DNA from: an uncultured Candidatus Melainabacteria bacterium
GTDB lineage: Bacteria > Cyanobacteriota > Vampirovibrionia > Gastranaerophilales > Gastranaerophilaceae
NCBI GenBank assembly: GCA_934747325.1
Contig: CAKVGW010000015.1
Coordinates: 1 to 36,336, forward strand
Direction: 5' to 3'
DNA length: 36,336 nucleotides
Within the stretch, counting starts at the first letter, position 1. The number at the start of each line of letters is the position of its first letter. Positions 22,374 through 29,541 of this stretch are shown here, one piece after another. The notes under the pieces are model-generated. The model was not told the DNA's origin. It made no database searches and saw only the letters and a list, made by a program, of their open reading frames with translations. The translations under genes and the position numbers were made by a program.

Positions 22374-23252
22374 ATGAGATATGACGCAGGCGAAGTAATA
22401 ACCGCAATGGTAACACCATTCAACGAAAAATTAGAAGTTGATTATGATAAAGTGGAAGCTTTGGCTTATCAACTTGTCAATACAGGTTCTGACGCAATTT
22501 TAGTAACAGGCACAACAGGCGAATCACCTACTTTGACACACGAAGAAGAAGTTGAAATACTTTTGAGTGCAAAAAGAGCAGTTGGCGCGCAAGGCAAAGT
22601 AATTATGGGTTGTGGTTCAAATTCAACCGAAACTGCTGTTAAAATGTCAAAATTAGCCGAAAAAGAAGGTGCAGACGCAATTTTAAGCGTTGTTCCTTAT
22701 TACAATAAACCTTCTCAAGCCGGCATGATTGAACACTTCTCTGCGGTTGCAGAAGCTGTTGAACTTCCGATTATTCTTTACAATATTCCATCAAGAACAG
22801 GTGTGAATATGAGCGTTGACACAGTTAAAACGCTTGCAAGAAAATATCAAAATATCGTGGCTTTAAAACAAAGCTTTGGCGATATGGATGTTATTACTGA
22901 ACTGAAAATGGCTTGTCCAAACGATTTTGCGATTTATTCAGGTGATGACAGCTTGACTTTACCTATGCTTTCAGTTGGCGCGCATGGTGTAATTTCTGTT
23001 GCATCTCATATTTTCGGCAAAGAAATTAAATCAATGATTAGGAACTTCAAAACAGGCGATTCTATGACAGCTAGAAACATGCACCAAAAACTATATCCGA
23101 TATTTAAGAAATTGTTTATGGCACCAAACCCTGTTCCTGTAAAAGCTGCTTTGGCTTACAAGGGTTTGATTGAAGAATATGTAAGAAAACCACTTGTTCC
23201 GCTTACTAAAGCTGAAAAAACAGAATTAATCTTTACACTTGATTCAATTTAG
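22374..23252 (+). CDS. dapA: 4-hydroxy-tetrahydrodipicolinate synthase DapA
   Basis: A 292-residue class I aldolase that condenses pyruvate with aspartate semialdehyde, the entry to diaminopimelate and lysine. The active site is complete: GTTGE (46-50), PYYNKP near 108-113, Tyr136 in YNIPSRTGVN with Arg141, and the Schiff-base Lys165 in ALKQSFGD. The ribosome site AAAGGAG is just after a composite repeat. With dapL at 1.0 kb it covers two steps of the route; dapB is not in the window. Confidence 0.96.
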   Translation: MRYDAGEVITAMVTPFNEKLEVDYDKVEALAYQLVNTGSDAILVTGTTGESPTLTHEEEVEILLSAKRAVGAQGKVIMGCGSNSTETAVKMSKLAEKEGADAILSVVPYYNKPSQAGMIEHFSAVAEAVELPIILYNIPSRTGVNMSVDTVKTLARKYQNIVALKQSFGDMDVITELKMACPNDFAIYSGDDSLTLPMLSVGAHGVISVASHIFGKEIKSMIRNFKTGDSMTARNMHQKLYPIFKKLFMAPNPVPVKAALAYKGLIEEYVRKPLVPLTKAEKTELIFTLDSI

Positions 23253-23319
23253 ACAGTCGGGTATGAATGAGTTTTTCATTTTTGGGATAAAATTATAATA
23301 TAAAAAGGAGTACATATAG

Positions 23320-24627
23320 ATGAAGAACAAACTGATTATGTTTTGGGCGATTGTCGTAATTGTTATTGCGTCTATAATAACAATTTGTGTTAAGCCTACA
23401 AAACTTGGTTTAGACCTTGTGGGCGGTTCAAGACTTGTTCTTGAAGCTCAAACAACAGACACAATCGCACAAATTACACCTGATATGATGGCAAGTTTGC
23501 AATTTGCGATTGAAAACAGAGTTAACAAACTCGGTGTATCAGAAACAGTGGTACAAAGAGCAGGTGAAAAAAGACTTGTTATCGAAATTCCTGACGTTTC
23601 TGACTTGAACCAAGCAAAAGAATATTTGGGTGAAACTGCTGAGCTTGATTTCAGAAAACCTGTTATGAAAGATGGTGAAATGGAATGGGTTGCAACAGGT
23701 TTAACCGGTAAAGATTTATCAAAAGCTAATTTGAGTACAAATTCTCAAAACGGTCAATGGGTTGTAGACTTGGAATTCAACGGAGAAGGCACAAAGAAAT
23801 TTGCTGATTTAACTAAAAAACTTGTAGGTCAACAAATGGCAATTTTCTTTAACGGCGAATTACAATCAGCACCTGTAATCAGAGAACCTATTACCGGCGG
23901 TAGAGCGCAAATTTCAGGCGGTGACAGCGGTTTTGCTTATGAAGAAGCTAAGAAAACAGTTGATTTATTAAACGCAGGTGCTTTGCCTGTTCCGGCTAAG
24001 ATTATTGAAGAAAACACAGTAGGGCCGACTCTTGGTGCAGATAGTATCGCAAAATCTAAGATTGCAGGTATTATTGGTTTAGGTTTTGTAATGTTATTCA
24101 TGGCGGCTTATTATAGAGCACCGGGTTTGATTGCCGATTTAGCACTTGTAATTTACGGCATAATGTTATTTGCTTTATTTAAAGCTATTCCAATTACATT
24201 GACTCTTGCTGGTATTGCAGGTTTTATTCTAAGTATCGGTATGGCGGTTGATGCTAATATTCTTATCTTTGAAAGAACAAAAGAAGAATTGAGAGCCGGC
24301 AGAACATTATTTACGGCAATTAATTCAGGTTTTGACAGAGCATTTACAAGTATTTTTGACTCTAATATGACAACAATTATTACCTGCGCAATTCTTTATT
24401 GTTGCGGTACAAGTATTGTTAAAGGTTTTGCTTTGACTCTTGCAGTTGGTGTTATGGTTTCTATGTTTAGTGCTATTACTATTACAAAGAACTTTATGCA
24501 CTTAATCTTCGGTACAGGAAAATTAACTCATCCTGGACTATTCGGTTTGAAAGCGTCTGATATCAATGAAGGCTTCCAAGCGGTAGAAACTAAGAGAGAA
24601 AAAGCGAAGTTTGGAATACTAGACTAA
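23320..24627 (+). CDS. secD: Protein translocase subunit SecD
   Basis: A 435-residue membrane protein of the Sec export machinery that works with SecF to pull proteins out using the proton gradient. It has an N-terminal membrane segment, then GLDLVGGSRLVLEA, the external P1 region (about residues 35-240, shorter than in E. coli), and five C-terminal membrane segments with the RND-type conserved GMAVDANILIFERTKEELRAGRT. A strong AAAAAGGAG site precedes the ATG. secF follows after a repeat-filled gap of about 100 nt. Confidence 0.96.
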   Translation: MKNKLIMFWAIVVIVIASIITICVKPTKLGLDLVGGSRLVLEAQTTDTIAQITPDMMASLQFAIENRVNKLGVSETVVQRAGEKRLVIEIPDVSDLNQAKEYLGETAELDFRKPVMKDGEMEWVATGLTGKDLSKANLSTNSQNGQWVVDLEFNGEGTKKFADLTKKLVGQQMAIFFNGELQSAPVIREPITGGRAQISGGDSGFAYEEAKKTVDLLNAGALPVPAKIIEENTVGPTLGADSIAKSKIAGIIGLGFVMLFMAAYYRAPGLIADLALVIYGIMLFALFKAIPITLTLAGIAGFILSIGMAVDANILIFERTKEELRAGRTLFTAINSGFDRAFTSIFDSNMTTIITCAILYCCGTSIVKGFALTLAVGVMVSMFSAITITKNFMHLIFGTGKLTHPGLFGLKASDINEGFQAVETKREKAKFGILD

Positions 24628-24630
24628 TTG

Positions 24631-24695
24631 AGTTGAAAAGATGAAAGGTTGAAAAGCGAAAAAGTAATTTATAAAAACTTTCAACATTTCAACTA
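24631..24695. repeat. Imperfect inverted repeat AGTTGAAA...TTTCAACT
   Basis: The arms at 24631-24650 and 24677-24695 pair with a few mismatches. The composition (GTTGAAAAG) matches the element at 12108-12205. It lies between secD and secF. Confidence 0.6.
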
Positions 24696-24731
24696 TTTCA
24701 AAAATGCTTTAATAATAAAAAGGAACACACA

Positions 24732-25682
24732 ATGAAACTAGATATCGTAAAAAACAGATTTATATTTTTGGCACTGTCAGCAGTACTTTTATTGCCAGGG
24801 ATTGTGTCAATGATTTATTCAACAATTACTTATCCTACACACACACCTTTAAAAGTTGGTATTGATTATACAGGCGGTACAACTCTTCAATATGGTGTTA
24901 AAGAGGATATTTCTAACAATAAATTAGCTGATGTTAGAACAAAATTAGAAAAAGGCGGAATTGATAATCCATATTTGCAGATTATCAATGTAAATTCACA
25001 AGAAAGCACTGATTTGAAGTCAATTCTTTCTATCAGAACAAAGTTTATTGAAGAAGGTTCTGCTGATCAGGACAAGATTACGGGAATTATTTCTCAAGAA
25101 TTCTCTGCACCTGAATTGGTTCAAGTGTCTTCTGTTGGTCCTACTTTGGGTATGGAATTGTTCAAAAACTCTTTGATAGCTTTATCTTTAGCTCTTGTGG
25201 GTATTATCGCTTACTTGACATTCAGATTTCAATTTGATTATGCGCTTGCAGCGATTTTAGGGCTCGTTCACGACGCATTGTTTGTTTGCGGTGTATTTTC
25301 AATCTTGGGATTATTCTATGACGTGCAAATTGACGCGTTGTTTGTAACTGCGCTTTTGACAGTAATCGGTTTTTCTGTTCACGATACAATTGTTGTATTT
25401 GACAGGGTTCGTGAAAACTTGAAATACTATTCTAAGAAAATGACTTTCGGTGAAATTATGAACGCAAGTATTAACCAAACTCTTGCAAGAAGTATTAATA
25501 CATCTTTAACAACCTTGATTACATTGCTTGCTTTGTATTTCTTGGGCGGAGTTACAACAAGAGATTTTGTTCTTGCGATGATTTTGGGTATTGCAATTGG
25601 TACTTATTCAAGTATTTTCTTCTGCTCAACACTTGTTGATGTTTGGGAAGATAATAAAAAGTCTGCAAAAGTAGCAGCGTAG
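24732..25682 (+). CDS. secF: Protein translocase subunit SecF
   Basis: A 316-residue partner of SecD. It has an N-terminal membrane segment, then VGIDYTGGTTLQYGV, an external domain, and five more membrane segments with the family motif VIGFSVHDTIVVFDRVREN near 215-233 and INTSLTTLITLLALYFLGG near 255-275. Length is typical. AAAAAGGA precedes the ATG. It is the last gene before the RAYT element. Confidence 0.96.
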   Translation: MKLDIVKNRFIFLALSAVLLLPGIVSMIYSTITYPTHTPLKVGIDYTGGTTLQYGVKEDISNNKLADVRTKLEKGGIDNPYLQIINVNSQESTDLKSILSIRTKFIEEGSADQDKITGIISQEFSAPELVQVSSVGPTLGMELFKNSLIALSLALVGIIAYLTFRFQFDYALAAILGLVHDALFVCGVFSILGLFYDVQIDALFVTALLTVIGFSVHDTIVVFDRVRENLKYYSKKMTFGEIMNASINQTLARSINTSLTTLITLLALYFLGGVTTRDFVLAMILGIAIGTYSSIFFCSTLVDVWEDNKKSAKVAA

Positions 25683-25692
25683 AGTTAAAAAA

Positions 25693-25793
25693 GTTAATGG
25701 TGCAAAGAATTGCACCCTACCATGTTTAAATATTGTATGTTCAATATAGAACGTATTTTATCAAAAAATATGTAGGGTGCAATTTTTTGCACC
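25693..25793. repeat. Left hairpin-pair (BIME-like) flank of the RAYT gene
   Basis: GTTAAT, then GGTGCAA-AGAA-TTGCACC-CTAC, a 51-nt spacer, and GTAG-GGTGCAA-TTTT-TTGCACC. The spacer itself holds an imperfect GTTCAATATAGAAC palindrome. Confidence 0.85.
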
Positions 25794-25816
25794 AATAAAT
25801 TTTCTCAATTTCATGT

Positions 25817-25831
25817 TAATATAAACCAATG
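25817..25831 (+). promoter_or_regulatory. Extended -10 promoter of the RAYT gene, leaderless
   Basis: TGT directly before TAATAT (25817-25822), ending 7 nt before the ATG at 25829. No ribosome site or -35 box is seen. Low expression of the transposase would be expected. Confidence 0.5.
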
Positions 25832-26368
25832 AGCAATTATAGAAGATATTACAACGAATTATCTACAATAATTTTTCTAACTTTTGTAACATACAAACGC
25901 AGAAATATATTACTCGAAAATATTGATATATTTAAGCAAAGCTTGAAATTTGCCAAACAAAAATTTGAATTTGAGATTGTTGCAATATGCGTGCTACAAA
26001 ATCATTGTCACATGTTAATTTCGACAAAAAATCCAAATGAAGTTCCAAAAATTGTCAGAACAATAAAATATAATTTTTCAACCAATATCCCTGAAATATA
26101 TTATTGTAAAAATTTATCAGAATCTGCAATTAAGCGAGGTGAAAAAGGTGTTTGGCAACGCAGATATTATGACCACATTATTAGAAACGAAAATGATTTA
26201 AACAGGCATTTAGATTATATTCATTATAATTCAATGAAACATTATCATATATCGCCAAAAGATTGGAAATATTCTTCTTTTGAAAAATTCGTTAATCTTG
26301 GTTTTTATGATGATGATTGGTGTAATTTTGGGGATAAGAATTTGATTTGTGAATTGGATTTGGAGTGA
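25829..26368 (+). CDS. REP-associated tyrosine transposase (RAYT, Y1/HUH family)
   Basis: A 179-residue single-strand DNA transposase of the IS200-like Y1 superfamily. The metal-binding histidines are in LQNHCHMLIS (His59, His61; the middle residue is Cys where Val is usual). The RAYT signature WQRRYYDHIIRNENDLNRHLDYIHYN.MKH is near 109-138, with the likely catalytic tyrosine at Tyr114. The DWKYSSFEKFV block near 145-155 is also typical. RAYTs bind and cut REP hairpins headed by GTAG-type tetranucleotides. Such hairpins frame this gene and are scattered in the window. All key residues are present, so it is probably active or only recently inactive. Confidence 0.92.
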   Translation: MSNYRRYYNELSTIIFLTFVTYKRRNILLENIDIFKQSLKFAKQKFEFEIVAICVLQNHCHMLISTKNPNEVPKIVRTIKYNFSTNIPEIYYCKNLSESAIKRGEKGVWQRRYYDHIIRNENDLNRHLDYIHYNSMKHYHISPKDWKYSSFEKFVNLGFYDDDWCNFGDKNLICELDLE

Positions 26369-26370
26369 AA

Positions 26371-26471
26371 GTTAATGGTGCAAAAAATTGCACCCTACAT
26401 ATTTCTTGATAAAATACATTCAATATTGAACATATAATATTTAAACATGGTAGGGTGCAATTCTTTGCACC
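26371..26471. repeat. Right hairpin-pair (BIME-like) flank of the RAYT gene
   Basis: Inverted copy of 25693-25793: GGTGCAA-AAAA-TTGCACC-CTAC, spacer, GTAG-GGTGCAA-TTCT-TTGCACC. It begins 3 nt after the transposase stop codon. Confidence 0.85.
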
Positions 26472-26493
26472 ATTTAATTTTTAAAATACAAAC

Positions 26494-27345
26494 TTATTTA
26501 ATCTTGCCTGCGCCTTTTACAGTTGTTGAACCGGGTTTTAAGTGGTGAGTTTCGACTGGATAATGATCTTCTCCTCTCCTTGTTCTATCATAGAGTGTGT
26601 CAGCATAATCATCTGTTTTTACTGTTACTTTTGCATTATCTTCAACTGCAATTTCATCAGGAATACCGCTTTTTCCTATAACTGTAACATTGGAGTTTCC
26701 ACCAAATGCAAAGCCATGATTTCTTGTTGCATTGCCTGTAATTTTTAAAGTACCTTTAAGATTGTTAAAATGCACATTGCAGTTATCTTCTGCTCGATAC
26801 ATTTCGATTTTACTTGGTTCATAATCTTTATCTAATGGTATAGAAAGTTCGCAACAATCTTCCATTGCATAGCATTGTTCATTGCCTGTTGGATTTGTTT
26901 TTGGTACGGCTTTTAATACTAAATATGATTTACCATTAACAGTTTTTACTTGTGCTTCATTAAAACCAACCCATTCTGCGTGCTCAACATCTAAACCGAA
27001 TCGTGTAAGAGTTTGAGCGAATTTTTGATGTTTTGCGCTTTCCTTTTGGTAGTTAGCACATCTTTTTGCATAATTAGCTTTTGCTGTGTCAATCTTCACT
27101 GTATCAGTTGGTTTAGCGTTCTTTGGTGAATCTTTTTTGTATAATCTGAATTCCCCTATTTTTGTATCGGCAGTAATTCGAGTATTATTGAAACAATAAG
27201 CTTCTGTTGCATCATATTTACCATCTCCGTTAAAATCAAATATTATTGCTGCTTGTTTTTGTGCTGCGTTGCCTTTTTCTTGCAATTGTTGTACTGTCAT
27301 TCCTGCTTTTACTTCTAATCTGTTTTGATGAGCTACTGGTTGCAT
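26494..27345 (-). CDS. EF-hand protein, module copy 2
   Basis: A 283-residue protein. An EF-hand or dockerin-like loop, DFNGDGKYDATE, lies near residues 37-48. A charged helical middle follows, and the C-terminal 110 residues look like short beta strands with turns (NVHFNNLKGTLKITGN, FAFGGNSNVTVIGKSG, NAKVTVKTDDY), as in a small beta-solenoid or adhesin-like domain. The extreme N-terminus (NRLEVKAGMTVQQL) resembles that of the copy-1 protein (GQLRVGMKFETM). No signal peptide is evident. AAGGAGAAA precedes the ATG. It is divergent from an XRE regulator. A surface or structural role is a guess. Confidence 0.6.
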   Translation of the reverse strand: MQPVAHQNRLEVKAGMTVQQLQEKGNAAQKQAAIIFDFNGDGKYDATEAYCFNNTRITADTKIGEFRLYKKDSPKNAKPTDTVKIDTAKANYAKRCANYQKESAKHQKFAQTLTRFGLDVEHAEWVGFNEAQVKTVNGKSYLVLKAVPKTNPTGNEQCYAMEDCCELSIPLDKDYEPSKIEMYRAEDNCNVHFNNLKGTLKITGNATRNHGFAFGGNSNVTVIGKSGIPDEIAVEDNAKVTVKTDDYADTLYDRTRRGEDHYPVETHHLKPGSTTVKGAGKIK

Positions 27346-27604
27346 AATTCTTTCTCCTTAATTTTCTGTTTAACTATTTTTTACTTTTCTAATATCCTAT
27401 GGTGTTTAACTCTGATTGCAATCTCGTGTTATGTATATATAAAGTCATTTGAGTTTGAAAAATTGCCTAAAAATAGACATCAAATGCTGAAAAACATGTA
27501 AAACGTAGACGTAATGCGCCGTTTAGAGTTTACAAAACTTAATATATCATGATATTACACGTCAGGTTTTGGATAAAAAATAGACATTATAGTAAGAAGT
27601 TGTT
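27346..27604. promoter_or_regulatory. Divergent control region, copy 2
   Basis: It has the same ordered blocks as 14737-14969: CTCGTGTTATG, ATGTATATATAAAGT, AAAATTGCCTAAAA and the 22-nt identical block at 27532-27553. Here the palindrome extends to ATATCATGATAT. Confidence 0.6.
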
Positions 27605-27937
27605 ATGAATATTAAGAAATTACTTGGTGAAAGAATTAAAAGATTACGCAAAAATAGAGGATTAACGCAGGAGCAACTCTCGGAAATGATTGATATTACT
27701 CCTCGTAATTTGAGTCGAATTGAGGTCGGAGAATGTTTTGTAAGTGCAGATACGCTGGATAAAATCATTGAAGCGCTTTCTGTAACTGCAGAAGAATTAT
27801 TTGCGTATGAAAATATTAAAGAACCAAAAGAGCTATTGGCGGATATTTATACTGCCTTGGACGAAATTAAAACCAACAAACAACAGCTTGAAAAAATTTA
27901 TCGTTTGATTAAATTTGTTAGAGAAAATGAACTTTAA
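27605..27937 (+). CDS. XRE-family HTH regulator, module copy 2
   Basis: A 110-residue paralogue of the protein at 14970. The helix-turn-helix spans LGERIKRLRKNRGLTQEQLSEM and IDITPRNLSRIEVG near residues 7-50. The C-terminal tail (ALDEIKTNKQQLEKIYRLIK) aligns with the tail of the other copy (YIGKIHNNQEKLEQIYKVLR). The recognition-helix region is largely conserved, so the two may bind the same site and cross-regulate. It probably represses the divergent EF-hand gene and itself. Confidence 0.85.
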   Translation: MNIKKLLGERIKRLRKNRGLTQEQLSEMIDITPRNLSRIEVGECFVSADTLDKIIEALSVTAEELFAYENIKEPKELLADIYTALDEIKTNKQQLEKIYRLIKFVRENEL

Positions 27938-27939
27938 AA

Positions 27940-27967
27940 GTTAATGGTGCAAAAAATTGCACCCTAC
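27940..27967 (-). repeat. Solo GGTGCAA hairpin (REP family A)
   Basis: A single unit (GTTAAT, GGTGCAA, AAAA, TTGCACC, CTAC) identical to the left unit of the right RAYT flank. It lies 2 nt after the XRE stop codon. Confidence 0.8.
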
Positions 27968-28035
27968 TTTTTTTCAATGGAAAATTGTTTTAAATGATTT
28001 TTTGTTTTCGCTTTCGTTTTTTATTGAAATTAACA

Positions 28036-28064
28036 TTGACAAACTAAAACTTGTGTTTTACAAT
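28036..28064 (+). promoter_or_regulatory. Consensus sigma-70 promoter of the Trp leader
   Basis: TTGACA (28036-28041), a 17-nt spacer, TACAAT (28059-28064). This is the best promoter in the window. The expected transcription start is near 28071. Confidence 0.8.
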
Positions 28065-28099
28065 TTCCTTGTACCGATATATCGATACAAGGAAATTGT
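28060..28099. promoter_or_regulatory. 40-bp palindromic operator candidate over the promoter start
   Basis: An inverted repeat with 19 of 20 paired positions matching (one C/A mismatch). The arms read ACAATTTCCTTGTA and the centre is rich in CGATATATCG. It covers the -10 box, the transcription start and the AAGGAA ribosome site of the leader, so a bound protein would block initiation. Confidence 0.7.
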
Positions 28100-28101
28100 T
28101 T

Positions 28102-28152
28102 ATGAAAAAAACTTTTAATATAAATAGAAATTGGTGGCGCGGGTTAGTTTAG
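28102..28152 (+). CDS. 16-codon leader peptide with tandem Trp codons
   Basis: The frame reads MKKTFNINRNWWRGLV and stops at TAG. AAGGAA lies 7 nt before the ATG and a consensus promoter lies just upstream. The WWR near the end closely resembles the enterobacterial trp leader peptide (which has GWWRTS), where ribosome stalling on the paired Trp codons controls attenuation. Alternative hairpins follow within 50 nt. The next gene, at 28308, is not a trp gene. The peptide itself is expected to have no function beyond regulation. It may be the remnant of a trp-operon control region or may control the downstream membrane protein. Confidence 0.65.
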   Translation: MKKTFNINRNWWRGLV

Positions 28153-28226
28153 ACTACCCTATTTTTACTGTTCTATTTAATTAATAAAAGGGTAGTTAAA
28201 ACCTTTAGGTTTTGTCTGCTTTTTTG
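28142..28226 (+). promoter_or_regulatory. Possible attenuator following the Trp leader
   Basis: ACTACCCT (28153-28160) pairs with AGGGTAGT (28189-28196). That pairing can extend with the end of the leader frame to 28203. AAAACC (28198-28203) pairs with GGTTTT (28208-28213), ahead of a T-run at 28220-28225. The two structures compete for the AAAACC segment, as expected for attenuation. The second hairpin is weak and its T-run is 6 nt away. Confidence 0.5.
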
Positions 28227-28307
28227 TTTAACTTGTGTTAATCTTTGTAAACAAAACCGTGAAGGTAAAGCAAATTTCAAGTTTCACAAGTTTTAGGATT
28301 ATGGATT

Positions 28308-29504
28308 ATGACAAAAATCAATGACAAAAATTTAATCAATACGTTGCCAAAACCGCTTAAACCTGCGGCTAAGTTTGTCCGACATCAAGAGCAGGCATCG
28401 GGGCTTTCAACATCTCGTTTTATACAAGATGTTACAACGTGTTTGATTCCAAAGGCTGTCTTTTCAAGAAGTTTGGCGGATTTAACCGAAAATACTTTTT
28501 TGGAAACATCAGAAGAAACATTGATTTATTTTGTACCGACGATTCTAGGTGAAAGAGTTGCAAGAAAAGTCTTTTCAAAAGGCTTAGACAAAAACTTAAA
28601 AAAAGAAGTTGCTACGACAGGGGTAGAGTTGTTAGAAAAAGGAAACAAAGCTAAAAATAAACAAATTTTACCTGTAAAAGCGGCAATCTCGCTTGCTGCA
28701 ATGGCAATACCGTTAACGGAATTTTCTTTAAACTATATCAAAAACTTAATGACACTTAAGATTTTCAATAAGAGTGATTTCAAAAATATTGCGTCATTAG
28801 AAAATAGTCAAGAAGATATGAAACATCAAGAAAAGGTTCGAAACAGCGCTAAAAAACATATCGGTTTAGCAGCGGGACTTTATGCAGGATGTTTAGGTTT
28901 AGCAGGACTTTTGGCAACAAGAGGCAAAAATTCAAAGATTTTGCAAAAAATTTCCGAGTTTATTGTCGCTCCCGGAAATAAATTATTTAAAAATTCTCCA
29001 AAAGCAAAGAATTTTATGAACAAATACCTTTGCATGGATTTTAATAGTCAGAACGGAAAGCTATGTTTGAGCAAGGGACAATTAACAACTTGTGTTTTAG
29101 TGGGTGGTGCGGGCTATTTTGGAGCTTCTTCCGATAGAGGTAAAGAAAATTTGAAAGAAACTGCAACACGTTTTCCGCTTGTTGCTTTGTATGTAATTAC
29201 GGGTAGTGAGCTTGTTGAAAAAGGATTTAGAAAACTGCTTTATAAAGCAGGAAAGTGTAAAGATTTAATAGGTAAAGATTTGAGTGTGCCTAAGTTCGAT
29301 GAATTAGGAAAATTGGCTGAAAAACAGGCGAAGAAAAAGAAAACAACCGTTAATGATGAATATAAATCTTTGGTGAAACAAAAAGTTTTGATTTCAGGTT
29401 TGCCTTATGTATTTTCAATTGGTGTAATGGGATTTTTTGTTGCAGGGATGACAAATTATTTCACAAAATTGAGATATAAAAATGCACAAAAAGAACACAA
29501 GTAA
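28308..29504 (+). CDS. Membrane-associated hypothetical protein without tryptophan
   Basis: A 398-residue basic protein of no recognised family. Hydrophobic glycine- and alanine-rich segments occur near 126-148 (AAISLAAMAIPLTEFSLNYI), 185-205 (GLAAGLYAGCLGLAGLLA), 262-280 (LVGGAGYFGAS), 290-305 and the C-terminus (ISGLPYVFSIGVMGFFVAGM), so several membrane passes are likely. It contains no Trp codon by my reading, notable next to a Trp-sensing leader. AGGA lies about 9 nt before the ATG. A strong terminator follows. Its function is unknown. Confidence 0.6.
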   Translation: MTKINDKNLINTLPKPLKPAAKFVRHQEQASGLSTSRFIQDVTTCLIPKAVFSRSLADLTENTFLETSEETLIYFVPTILGERVARKVFSKGLDKNLKKEVATTGVELLEKGNKAKNKQILPVKAAISLAAMAIPLTEFSLNYIKNLMTLKIFNKSDFKNIASLENSQEDMKHQEKVRNSAKKHIGLAAGLYAGCLGLAGLLATRGKNSKILQKISEFIVAPGNKLFKNSPKAKNFMNKYLCMDFNSQNGKLCLSKGQLTTCVLVGGAGYFGASSDRGKENLKETATRFPLVALYVITGSELVEKGFRKLLYKAGKCKDLIGKDLSVPKFDELGKLAEKQAKKKKTTVNDEYKSLVKQKVLISGLPYVFSIGVMGFFVAGMTNYFTKLRYKNAQKEHK

Positions 29505-29540
29505 TAAAAAAATGGGACGCTTTAGCGTCCCATTTTTTTA
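29505..29540. terminator. Bidirectional intrinsic terminator
   Basis: A stem AATGGGACGC with GCGTCCCATT, extended by A/T runs, around a TTTA loop. It serves the converging hypothetical gene (+) and ileS (-). Confidence 0.92.
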
Positions 29541-29541
29541 A

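Larger units (their letters stand above)
25693..26477 (+). mobile_element. RAYT unit: REP-type transposase with inverted hairpin-pair flanks
   Basis: A single transposase gene is framed by two copies, in opposite orientation, of a roughly 100-bp element. The 95-bp cores (25699-25793 and 26377-26471, reverse-complemented) differ at four positions by my reading. Each copy consists of two GGTGCAA/TTGCACC hairpins whose GTAG heads face each other across about 50 nt. No target-site duplication is evident. Confidence 0.85.
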
